Shown here piece by piece: positions 27,393 to 38,183 of a stretch of 64,000 nucleotides of DNA. The notes under the pieces were generated by a model, which made no database searches, was not told where the DNA came from, and saw only the letters and a list, made by a program, of their open reading frames with translations. The translations under genes and the position numbers were made by a program. Positions within the stretch are counted from its first letter, which is position 1, and every line of letters starts with the position of its first letter. Source of the stretch: Saururus chinensis (taxonomy: Eukaryota; Streptophyta; Magnoliopsida; Piperales; Saururaceae); the NCBI GenBank assembly GCA_035235625.1, contig CP141141.1:6190968-6254967 (forward strand). The letters run 5' to 3'.

Positions 27393-30300
27393 CTGCATAA
27401 TAGGAATAAGGTTACCGTAAAGCTGGTAAAAACGGATTGGATGCAAGTTAACATGCAATGCCATTAAACAGAAAAGGCTCATTCAATTGGATTTTCTCAC
27501 ATGCTTAAACCAGTTTTCTAATCTTGAAGGGACTGTTTGCTGTAGATCGGTAGATCTATGGGTGAATATTAAAGGAAACTATAGAGTTGAGAGGGGAAGA
27601 TAGGGAAGACTAGACGAAGAGGAGAAGGAATTAGGGTTTGAGACAAGAGTTTAGACGAAAGGGAAGGAATCAAGACGATAAATTAGGTCAAACGATGGAA
27701 AGAAGGATAGCCAAAAGACTAATTAAAAGACTAATTCATTCGCGGCTGAAATTAGGCCGTAGCCCTTACATAAATAGAACTCTTAAACAGGCCTAAATAC
27801 TAACCTAAAAGCCCATTAAAACTAATTATATAGAAATTACAAGTAACTTCCTAATCACTTAGCTTAACTATTAATAAAGTAAACTATTCTTGACGGGCCT
27901 TCTAAATGGGTCATAACAATTTACCACTGCTTCCGTGTCACCTCGTCGTCAAGGTGATAACTGGCACTTGGGTCGTAGATGTGAGCAAACAAATCCCTAA
28001 AAATGTGGTGTATGGCCCACGATTGCTCCGCTGCATATGTATAATCCTTAAGTTCAAAAGACACAGCTGGACAGGTCTTGAAGCAGTGGAAGTTGGAGGT
28101 GTATCTGTGCAAAAATGAAAGAAAATGGGCTGGAGTGTGCAACCCAGTTCATGGACTTAATGACTTGAATTTGTTGAACCCGGCTCCATCGGTCAAAATA
28201 GCTAGACTAGAACCATCGACCAAAGTCTATAGTGAGTCCCAATTTCCAGAACCATCTCTCATAGACGTCTTCCTTTCTTCCGTTGCTTGCCCTAGCACCG
28301 TAAAAAAAACCAGACTGTAGAAAGAATGCTTGAAATCGAGGGCCCAAAGTTTTCGCTTCACCACTGATTTGCACCATCGCCCATAAGGATTCTAAGTATA
28401 ACTGGACGAAAATCTCGCCTTGAATCCCTACCTTTGGCCGATCCATGGTTGGTGCTATTAGAGGGAGCAAAATTGGCGAAAAAAATCTGTAGAGTTGCTG
28501 CATGAGGCTGGTAATGGAAGGACTTGTGCTGAGTGGCGGATTTGGTGTCAAAATTTGTGTTGGAGTAACCTTCCTTCAAGGAAAACCTAGACATTCTTGC
28601 TCGCTGCACCGCTGCTGATTCGGGACTCAGCTCTACTCTGATGCAAGGGCTTCTCCTCTGGTGGCGCTCCGTTTCTAGCCTTTAGATCGTGGATTCTGGG
28701 TTCAAACTGATGCTGCCATATTTTGAAGGTCTGCCTTCTCTTATTTTCTGGCTAGTTTCTGATGCTTCTTCGCTTTGCCATCGCCCAATTTCCTACAGAA
28801 ATGGACTGCAAAGTCGCCACGACTGGAGGAGATGTAGTTGCCTATCATGGTGGTTGTTGTGCCGCTGCAAAGCAAGTTGTTGGCAGAATTCTTTTGGAAA
28901 AATTTTAGCTTTGGAAGCATAGAGGATTTGATTGTCACATGTAAAGATGGGCTCGCCTTTGAAAAAGACTCTCTTTGAAGTGTAAGGCGGTGGTTCAGGT
29001 GGTGGTGGTGGTGTTGTGAGAGCCACCCAAATTGTTTCTTGCAGGGACTGGAAACCCGCACCGAGAGTGGAAGTGGGGACGGCAATGACTTCGGCGATTA
29101 GATGTTGACGGCAAGGGACTAACTGTTGATGAAGCTTCTGGGCAATATGGTTGTTGGGCATATTAGCAATGACGGCCATCATGATGCTCTTTTTTGGATG
29201 GATCAGATGCTCTCCTAACGAAAATGGTTGTTGGTAAGCCCGGACGGATATTAGAGGAAACAATAGAGTTGAGAGGAGAAGATAGGTAAGGCTAGACAAA
29301 AAGGAGAAGGAATTAGGGTTTGAGAGGAGAGTTTAGACGAAAGGGAAGAAATCAATACGATAGATTAGGTTAAACGATGGGAAGAAGAATAACTAAAGAT
29401 TAATTAAAAGACTAATTCATTCGCGGCTGAAATTGGGGCGTAGCCCTTATATTAAATAGAACTCTTAAATTGGCCTAAACACTAACCTAAAAGCCCATTA
29501 AAACTAATTAAATAAAAATTACAAGTAACTCCCTAATCACTTAGCTTAACTATTAATAAAGTAAACTATATTTAATGGGCCTTCTAAATGGGTCACAATA
29601 CTGTTTGAGTGGGGCCCACAGCTTGGATTGGGCTCAAACTTGGTGGGCCACTAAGACAAGCAGTCCCCTTCAAGACCCAATGGCCAAGATATGTAGGACA
29701 TATCTCTGTGTGTGGGGGCCCCACAAAAGCTTCTGCTTATTATTTCTCTCACAAGATGGGGCAGCTTTGTGTGCGTGTACATAAATGGATCTTCTTTTAT
29801 ACTACCTCCATTCCATATTGATTGTCCACATTTGAAACAATGTGATATCAAAAAACCCAATTTATTAACCTTCTTTACTCTATCCACTAATTACTATGAG
29901 ACGAATATCATGAAATAAGACAATTAATATGGGACAAGTTTTTCTGAAATCTAGCCAATTAATACAGGATGGAGGGAGTACATCAGATGCAAGTTAAATT
30001 TCTAGCTAGCAACCTAAATCATTAACAAATATGCAAATGAAAAAAAGGTTCGAAAGCAAAGCTTTTGCGCCAAATAAGAGCACCTTATGCCAGGGTATAT
30101 CACCCAAAAGTCCTGATAAGATGCGGTCTAGCCATAGAATATGTGTTGTCAATTTATAAGGTCAGAAGGTATGAGAAGACATCTCAATTTTTGTGCCTCC
30201 ACTGCCAACATCACCCTTAGCTAATGTTGTAGATCAGAGATTTACTCGTGAAAATTAGAATAAATGGTAAGGTTGAGAAGGGAAGATAGTAAAGGTTAGA

Positions 30301-33300
30301 CAAAGAGAGGAAGGAATTAGGGTTACAAAAAAAGTTTGGACGAAAGGGGGGAAATTAGGATGATAGATTAGGTCAAACGACGATGGGAAGAAGGATAACC
30401 ATAAGACTAATTAAAAGACTAATTCTTTCTTTGACCGAAATTAGGGCGCAGCCCTTATATTAAATAGAACTCCTAAATGGGCCTAAACACTAACCTAAAA
30501 GCCCATTAAAACTAATGAAATAGAAATTACAAATAACTCCCTAATTACATACTATTAATAAAATAAACTATTCCTAATGGCCTTTTAGATGGGTCATAAC
30601 AGCTAACCATTCCTCTCCCCCTCTTTTCTTATTCCACAAAATTATTCTATATTTTCTTCCACTTTCTCCTCTCAAGTATTCATACGAAGCCCAAGTATTC
30701 ATACGAAGCCCAAGGGCCACCCTACTAAACACTTCCAAGGAAATATGCCCCTAACTTATAGTCCGGCTAATCCAACCACATATTTTTACTACAACATGGT
30801 CTGGGGCAATGATAATGAATATGGGATCGACTAATTAGATCTAGTCATACATTTTACTAATTTCACTTTAGTAAGACTAATCTCCACAGGGAGAGGCTGG
30901 TGGAACATAATATCTGAGGTTGTAATCTTTCCAACCTAATGATTATGGAGATGGGGAATTATAATGCAAAAAATCATCTTCAACATCTACATCAAACAAT
31001 TGGAAGTCATATTCCTTGGTTGCTGCACATTAACGCTTTCATAAAACTTTGCTTAATGTACTCAATAGCCGAATCCAACACTTCTGGTTGATAAGATAAA
31101 TGGTATTTAACATTCGGAAGCACTCAGATATCCATTTAGTTTTCTAACCAGCAACTGAAACCTTTACAAGAAAATATGTAAAACAGAAACAGTTAGAAAG
31201 CTCGCATTTGCCCTAAATAAAAGCATTTTAAGTTCACGCAGGGTATATCAGCCAAAAGTTCTGATAGGCTCCAGCATTATTGTCTGGCCACAGAATATGA
31301 GCTATCAAATATAAGGACAACCATAACAATTGACAAATTTTTTATAGCCGGTTGTCAACTTAATGCAACTTTCCTCCTTTTTGGGGCTTGGGATTGGCAA
31401 TGTGACACAATGGAGGAGTTGAAAAGTCAAATAGATAAACTAAATGTAAGCTGAAATGAGGATGTTGAGTTAGACATGTAGGTTAATTAGGAGAGATATG
31501 ATAAGAAATGAGTATATTTGTGATAACTTAGGGGTATAACCTTTAGCGGAGAAGCTTAGAGAGAGTAGCTTGCATTGGTATGAGTATATCTAAAGGAGAC
31601 CAAGACATGCCCCGGTAAGAAGGTTAGAGGGGATGCAAGTGGAAGTGGCCAAATGAGGGAGCAGGAGACCTAAGAGGACTTGAGTAGAGGTACTATGCTA
31701 TCTCTTACGAAACATTGGCATAAGATAGGCTAAAGAGGAGGCCTAAGATCCATGTTGCATACCTCAAATTGTTGAGAAAAGGCTCTTTTCAATAATGATT
31801 ATGATCATGATATTATAGGGACATCCAGTATGAGAAGACCTCTCATTTTTTGTTTATCCACTTCCCAAATTACCCTAGTCATCATTATCAATCCAGAGCT
31901 TCCATCTCTCCCTCTTCTATGTTTTTTCCCACTTTATCCTCTCAGATATTCGACCTTCTTTTTCTTCTACCTTTCATCTTCCAGCCAAATCCCAAGTGGC
32001 ACCCCTACCGGACACTTCCAATGCCTCTCTCACTATGGCAGTCCAGCTAGTCCAATCACATGTTCTGACCACAGAATGGTGTGGGACAAGATAATGAATA
32101 TAAGATTGACTGCTTAGATCAAGTCAAGCATTTTATAAAAAGGATGCTCTTTTCACAACCCATGTTTTCTTCACCTTGCCCATTTACTATATTACTGAAT
32201 AAAATAAATCTAAACAGACTAAAATTTGCCAGCTAGAGGGGTGGTGGAATATAATATTTGAAGTTGTGATCTTTTCACTATTGTGGCTGGAGAGAGGGAG
32301 AATAAAAATGAATAAAGAAAAAGCATCTTCACCATCCACACCAAACAATTGGACAATCAACTAAATACTGGACATCTACTGGACGAAAATATCAGAAAGG
32401 GTAGACCTTGGGGGAGGGATATTAGAGCATGGAAGGGAAAAATGGAAGAGTGTTAAGGTAATCGTTTGCCCTAATAAACAGGGTCCTTCCCTGCTGATCG
32501 TGGAACGGCTACTTTGGCAGCCAATTTTTCAATTGGAAGAGAGATGTACAAAATTGGAAGAGAAGAAAGAAGCATGTGAATTGATCTAAGGGGGAAGAGG
32601 ATTGGTAATTATAAAAATAACGAACATCAATGGGTTTTTATAACTGAACTGTCTTTGTGATCAGACAGCCTACAGAGTATCGCAGAACAATGAGCAGATG
32701 CATCAAGGCCAGATCCTATCAGGAGTCTATCAGCCAATACAATTAGCTATATATTGCTCATAATAAGCAAATATACTAAGGGGTATATCATGAATAGTAA
32801 GCCTCAAGATTGTCCAGGCAGAATTTGCCAGGAAAAGTACCTGATTAAGTGGATTGTCCGGCGATTTCTTCCATAACTTCCATACCATATCCTTGTATTG
32901 GTGAAGAGTAAGGCCAGGCTTCTCCATTTTCAGCTTGGGAAGTTCTGCTTCTTCAAAGGACTGCAATTATTTCAGAAGGTTAAGAACAGCAGCATAATAT
33001 GAATAGCTAATTAATGGCCAACATCAACAAAGTTAATCAAACTACAGCTCTTACACAGAAAGGTAGCGGGTGAAAAATAGACTGATCCATACTTCTGTAC
33101 AAACGGTTGACTTGGATAATGATTCAAAATGAAAACATGTTCTCTACTATGTGGAGGCAAGAGCCATAAAAATTAGAGGATTGCACAAAACTTTTTCTTA
33201 GTGACAGAAATCTTATGGTTTTTTTCCATTTTTTAATAGTTGATAGATATCATAAAGACTCTTCTAAAACAAAAAATATATGCATAATCATAATCAAGTA

Positions 33301-36252
33301 GAGCCTTTTCCCAACAATTTGAGAAAGCCAAAATTATATGCCATGAGACAAAAAAATCATCTATTAATCCATTTTATTTGAGGTTTTTCAATATATAAAA
33401 AAAATAAAATGGTGGCATTTAACGGAGATAATGTGGAGAAGGACTCCTCCATTTTCACAAATTGCCCATCATCCTGTTTTATATCCTCTACTTATTTTCA
33501 TAGGCAAAAGTAATCACCAATTATCAAATAATATATCATTAAGAGAGGAAGTAAACCTGAGACACAGTCTCAAGATAATATATAATCAAAACACACAAGA
33601 AAATTTACTGTATTTGATGTTTCATTTAGACATGCACACTTTAGTCCACATATGCAACATATTGATCTCATTCAAAGGATGTTTTCAATGCAACGTCATA
33701 ACCACAAACACTAATGTCATACCATGCAAATGTTAAGAGTGACTTGAAGAATGAGAAAAAAGAAAAGTGAAAAATGAATGAGCACAAACAACAGCAACAA
33801 CAGTGTCAGTGACTGGTAGCAATTAAAACTCAATATTAACAGATATAGTTCTTCCTTGCGATGATAGGATTGACTAAACAATATAACATTTGGGCATGAT
33901 AATGCCTACCAGTGTATCCACTGATATAACAAAATAAGCAAACCACTCCCAGTAATAAGAACATTAAGTGGATAATACGTTTGATACGTTTTTAACACAC
34001 AATTTTCATCTCACTTAATGTTCTAAAATTAAATGCTGATAGCAATTTAGTCAGAGGGTAGGCAATAATCTTAACAACAGCTAATATACTTGTTTGACAA
34101 TATTACTTACTAAGACTAAAGTAGGCAGGCTAGTATATTTGTCTTAGTAAAATGGTCTTAACATGGGACCTAATAGCTACAGAAGTTTAAATTCAGTGCA
34201 GGTTATCCACCAACATATGCTATCCTATAAGAGTATAACCAATATATTTACTTACAATAGTTACCCGTTTCTTATTTCCGAATAGGAAAGAGTTATTATT
34301 TAGAAGTACCATATACAAGGAAACCACAATAACAATGTAAGATAGTACAACCCCAAAGAACAATGACAACAAAGAGGATAAAATTTGATAAGTGTACCTC
34401 TGCAATGACAATCATATCCATAATAACTTTACAGACTTTCTTCACATCTCAAATAATGTAATATAGAATACCAACAAATAGACATGGAAGACAAAAAATA
34501 ATCTTCTACTGTACAACCTTTGTCCACAAAAGTCTCTACTGCTTAAAAGATACTTGGAACAACTTCAATTATAGCAAGATATTGAACATATTTTGAAACA
34601 CAGCCACAAAAAACAACAAAGCACCTCATGACGATGTAGAATCATCATCACCACATCCAAGTTACAAGTGTCAGCGACCTCAGAAGGTGCAAGTGTCACC
34701 CATATATCATTTTTTTCTTGGGGTTCTTCCCAATAAGGACAAACAGCCCAACTAATTTACCAATAGGTCCACAATAAAATTATATTGTGCACAACAGCGT
34801 AATTTTACTATTGTCCGCTTGTGGTGAATTCTCTTGTGAAGTAATCGTGACTAGTAAGACAGGTCAAAAACCTCCCAGAACCCCTTAGACCAATCATAAA
34901 GTAATTCCCTATCTTTAAAACTATAGATAAAAATGAGTTTGTGCACTGATATCCACCATAAAAGGCCTAAGCTATAATAAATGAAAAGCTATAAGACTCA
35001 GTCTCTTGCTAAGACCCATTGGTTATCCATATTTTACTATAATCCTAAGCGGACAATAGTAAAATTATATTATTATGTACAATATAATTTTGTTGTGGAC
35101 CTATTGGTAAATATGGATGACCTCTAGGTCTTAGAAGGAATTATCCCTTTTTTCTATCTGTCTATTCAAAAAAGAGAAACAATAATTGTGACATCACGAA
35201 TTACCCAAATGCCACATTTTTAAGTAAGCATAATGCTATTTCCTATCAGTCAGAATCAAAATGAACGAGGCAGAAATAATTAGAAAGATAACAGCACATA
35301 ATTAGGGAGAAAAGCGACTGTGACATATCATTGGAACGTGATGAGAATATAAAGACCAAACAATTTATACAGGCTACCACTGGCTGCATTAGTTCTCTGA
35401 GGAGAGGTCGGTTATTCATACATCCCCACATGTTTCCCATAGTTCCCCGTCCCCCTTTTCACAATTTCAGTAAAATAACATTTAATTGCATAATTTAGTG
35501 GAATTAGCCATCACCATGTACTTCATACCCAAATCTGTGTCTCGTAAAAAAACTATCTTGGTTGGACGTATTCCCTCTAAAGCCGTCACTGATTCACACT
35601 AATTTCAATCAAATCGAATAAAATCAAACCTAATGCGCTATTCCCTCTAATGTCGAGGATGAGTTTTTTATTGGTTTAATGTTTTTACCTTGAACGTAGC
35701 CTTGAGCCTCTTCTCCGGGTGGCGGTCCACAGGCAGCGCCGCATCAGCCACAGACATCTTGGCGATCGCCTCCTCCACCGAATGTGCCTCCACGACGGAA
35801 TCGTCCCTGTTAGTATTGCTCACCATCACAACCCTCTCGTAGTCCTCCTCGTCTGCAATGCGCGCCTGGCGCTTCTTCTCCTCCTCGGCCCGCCTGGCCA
35901 TCTCCTGTGCATCCTCCTCCTTCCGCCGCCTAAGCTCCAACTCGGTCACCTTCGGCACCGGGACCGACACCCGGTTAGCCTTTTTGTCCGGCTTCTTCCC
36001 GGCCTTCTCCAGCTCCTTCTCCTCGAGCTCGGCGAGGCGGCGGGCCTCGGCCTTGCGGGCGGCGGCCTCGGCGCGCTTCTCGGCCTCCTCCTCACGCTTC
36101 TTAGCAGCCCGGCTCTTGGCGCCCTCCCCGGCCTCCCGCCAGTACTGCTCCTCCTTGTCCCGCGCCTCCTGCTCCTTGCGCTCCGCCTCCGTGGCGCCCC
36201 GCCGGGCCCTCGCCGCCTCCGCCTTGCTGTTCGTCCCCATTTTCTTCGGCAT
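27381..36252 (-). CDS. CCDC124 / Lso2-like ribosome-associated coiled-coil protein, 3 exons, about 231 aa
   Basis: Exon 1 is 36252-35689 (188 codons), exon 2 is 32960-32841 (40 codons), and the proposed exon 3 is 27392-27381. Exon 1 starts MPKKMGTNSKAEAARAR and is almost wholly charged Lys/Arg/Glu/Ala coiled coil to about residue 140, then VMVSNTNRDDSV and HPEKRLKATFK. Exon 2 carries the conserved C-terminal block: SFEEAELPKLKMEKPGL, QYKDMVWKLWKKSPDNPLNQ. In yeast and human this family binds vacant 80S ribosomes as a hibernation factor; a like role here is inference. Exon 1 is extremely GC-rich. Exon 2 has a strong donor (CAG|gtactt) just after NPLNQ, so a last exon is needed. The convergent neighbour is the DUF1990 gene. 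Confidence 0.9.
27538..27918 (-). repeat. 3' LTR of the non-autonomous element
   Basis: 381 bp. Shares with the other two copies the phrases 'gaaggaattagggttt', 'aaaagactaattcattc', 'aaaagcccattaaaacta' and the end 'gggtcataaca'. Confidence 0.85.
29229..29600 (-). repeat. 5' LTR of the non-autonomous element
   Basis: 372 bp, start TGTTGGTAAGCCCGG on the plus strand and end GGTCACAATA. The last bases differ from the other copies by two changes. Confidence 0.85.
29800..29980. repeat. Stowaway-like MITE
   Basis: TA-flanked, start CTACCTCCATTCCATATTGA and end ATACAGGATGGAGGGAG, inverted ends of about 20 bp. It lies between the LTR element and the solo LTR within intron 2 of the CCDC124-like gene. 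Confidence 0.8.
30225..30601 (-). mobile_element. Solo LTR with perfect 5-bp target duplication GCTAA
   Basis: 377 bp of the same LTR family as 27538-27918 and 29229-29600. GCTAA lies at both 30220-30224 and 30602-30606. The LTR starts TGTTGTAGATC and ends GGGTCATAACA. A solo LTR implies recombination between the two LTRs of a former full element. Confidence 0.88.
31400..31811 (+). mobile_element. 3' end of a LINE (non-LTR retrotransposon), decayed
   Basis: Plus-strand translation in shifting frames recalls the C-terminus of plant LINE reverse transcriptases: RRDMIRNEYICDNLGV, then EKLRESSLHWYEYI, RRPRHAPVRRLEGM and a final block matching the usual W-to-HVADP ending in decayed form. Stops and frameshifts are present. 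It interrupts copy B of the segmental duplication. Only the 5'-truncated tail is present, as is usual for LINE insertions. Confidence 0.7.
32961..35688 (-). other. Intron 1 of the CCDC124-like gene (2.7 kb)
   Basis: AT-rich intron, GT-AG, phase 0. A pair of inverted phrases is visible: 'aaaattatattgtgcacaa' at about 34775 and 'ttatgtacaatataatttt' at about 35075, and 'ttttactattgtccgcttg' at about 34803 against 'taagcggacaatagtaaaa' at about 35046. These mark an inverted-repeat element of about 330 bp. No coding content. Confidence 0.6.
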
Positions 36253-38146
36253 CGTGCCCCTCTGTCTGGCGAGTGGTGGGAGTTCAGGGCAAGGAATTGG
36301 GATGGATTGGTGGGAGAGGAAGAAGGGAGGCGATTTTGCTGAGATCAGTCCCCAACAAGAGGCAAGAGCGTTAAGTTGCAGTGGAACCCTCTCTGTTTCG
36401 GGCTAGCACAACAAAAATACCCACACAAATTCACACGACTGACTTTATAAGTGGGCCCTAGTTCGACTCACTTATCTAATCCAATCATGTTAACTTTCTT
36501 ATGTGTAACTTTGATGTAAAAATATTAATTTCCATTTGGCTTTAGGTGGGTTCACTCTACAACTGATTCTTACACCAAGTTTTGAAGAGTGGGATTCATT
36601 TTTTTTTTAAGATAGTGAACATTTTTCTTTTAAGGTAGTGATACTCTTACGCCTATTACACTCATTTTTCTACCATAAAAAATAGAATGTGAATATTCTT
36701 TTTCTCTAGGAATGTGGTCTTTACAAAAAAAACTCACAGTTGGATTTGATAAATAGACGGTAAGTGAATTTTATGTGAAGCACATTTGTTAAGTCTAACC
36801 TGTGAGTTTTTATTATATGAATATCACTGTTTTTTTTAATTTTTACTCCATTTATCCTATATAAAAAGTTACATTTAAAAAAAATTTATTTTTATTGAAC
36901 GTTAAAACTCACAGAAGGAAAAATAAGCTTGTATTCTCTTCATCCTAAATTAATAGCTTTATTCGATAAAAAATTTATTCTATATTAATAACTCTATTTT
37001 GTACAATTTAAGTCTTGGGGCACTTAAACAAAGTATTATAAATTTATTTTTTTTTCTCTTAAATGTGAACTTCACTATTTAATAATTTTTTTTTAAATAA
37101 AATATTGGATGGAGGGAATATTATTATTTTTTAAGTACCTAAATGCTTAATATTGAACAAAATAATGTTATTAATATGAAACAATTTTTTTGCCAAATGT
37201 AGATATTAATTTGAAAGGGAAGGTATATCAGGTTTGATTGTACTATGAAAAGAATATCCCTCTATTATCAAGTAAGACCCACTCTTCTATGTCCAATTAA
37301 AACCTAGTGTATAGATAATAGGAGGACCCACTTTTCTACTTCCTCTATTATCAATTAAAACTATGTAAGATTTTATTGAATAAAAAGTGATATAGGGTTA
37401 TTAACATTCTTGAGCACAACGTGGATTGAAAGTGGTATTCAATAAACTTCTAGCCGTGCAAGGTGCGACCCATTGTTCAATGAGGGCAGATAGTGGCATT
37501 TTTGGTCCGCTACCTAGGAGAAGGATCGATTGCACATGTTAGTGCAAGTGTGCGTAAACATAATGCACGTAGTGCACATGTGCTAACATGCACTAACGCA
37601 TATAGACCAAAAATTCTTCCTAGGGCATAGCCACCCCATAGCCCAATCCCCAAATTAGCCCCTGACCATTTGAATGATCAGATCGCTGGGTGTTTCAACA
37701 GCTCACTAGCCCACGCAAAGTTGTAGTAGGGCTACCAAAATGAACTAATTATGGCTCATTTAGTTTTATAATGTATTAATAAGAATGCATACACACGTTA
37801 TATTTGTAAATATATATTAAATAAGATAAATAAAATAAATTATAAATAATATATATATTGAACAAAGATCTCCTTTACATGTTATAGTTACAGTACATTA
37901 CTTTGAGAATTACAATAATTATTAGTTATATACAAAATTTTTATATTAAATCATATACACTCATTGTAAGCAACCGCAAATTTAAATATTATAGGTTAAA
38001 TATTATATCATAGGTTAGCAAAAATAATAGTGTCGAAGGACTTTATGTCGTGGAGTGCTTTATTCATATTCAGGACCAGTTTAATAACGGGTCTCATTTG
38101 ATAGAGCTCTAATAAGGTTTTTCAAGGGCATTAAAAATATATAAAT

Positions 38147-38181
<35 letters not shown>
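36253..38181. other. 5' flank of the CCDC124-like gene, then gene-free repeat spacer
   Basis: 36253-36400 is GC-rich and probably the 5' UTR and promoter. 36844-37120 looks like nested Stowaway-like ends (TACTCCATTTATCC at the start, GGATGGAGGGAATA at the end). 37499-37625 carries 'gtgctaacatgcactaacg', the core of the MITE family at 41228. A (TA)n run fills 38147-38180. Confidence 0.5.

Positions 38182-38183
<2 letters not shown>

Larger units (their letters stand above)
27538..29600 (-). mobile_element. Complete non-autonomous LTR retrotransposon with perfect target duplication
   Basis: The two LTRs are 27538-27918 and 29229-29600, direct repeats of about 375 bp. The element is bounded by the 5-bp target duplication CTGTT (27533-27537 and 29601-29605). 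Read on the minus strand, the LTR starts TGTTATGACCC, and the primer site next to the 5' (right-hand) LTR is decayed (TTAGGAGAGCATC, compare TTGGTATCAGAGCATC). The 1.3-kb interior has a minus-strand frame opening at about 29182 (MMAVIANMPNNHIAQ, then a proline-rich PPPPPEPPPY) but no protease, RT or integrase. It lies inside intron 2 of the CCDC124-like gene, in the same sense as that gene. Confidence 0.85.
30003..32370. repeat. Old segmental duplication, each copy interrupted by a different element
   Basis: Copy A is 30003-30224 plus 30607-31035; copy B is about 31137-31345 plus 31812-32370. Shared text includes 'cagggtatatca', 'caaaagtcctgata'-like phrases, 'tatgagaagac' and 'acacttccaa'. 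Copy A is split by the solo LTR at 30225-30601 and copy B by the LINE remnant. No coding content is recognised. Confidence 0.65.

Noticed and set aside
32661..32669. AV-stop as the last exon of the CCDC124-like gene
   Set aside because: Kept only as an alternative; the VAE-stop exon at 27392-27381 has a better acceptor context and a more family-like ending.
35719..36406. Long plus-strand frames (182-207 codons) opposite the CCDC124-like exon 1
   Set aside because: GC-rich antisense shadows of a charged, codon-biased exon; they match nothing and lie opposite a conserved protein.
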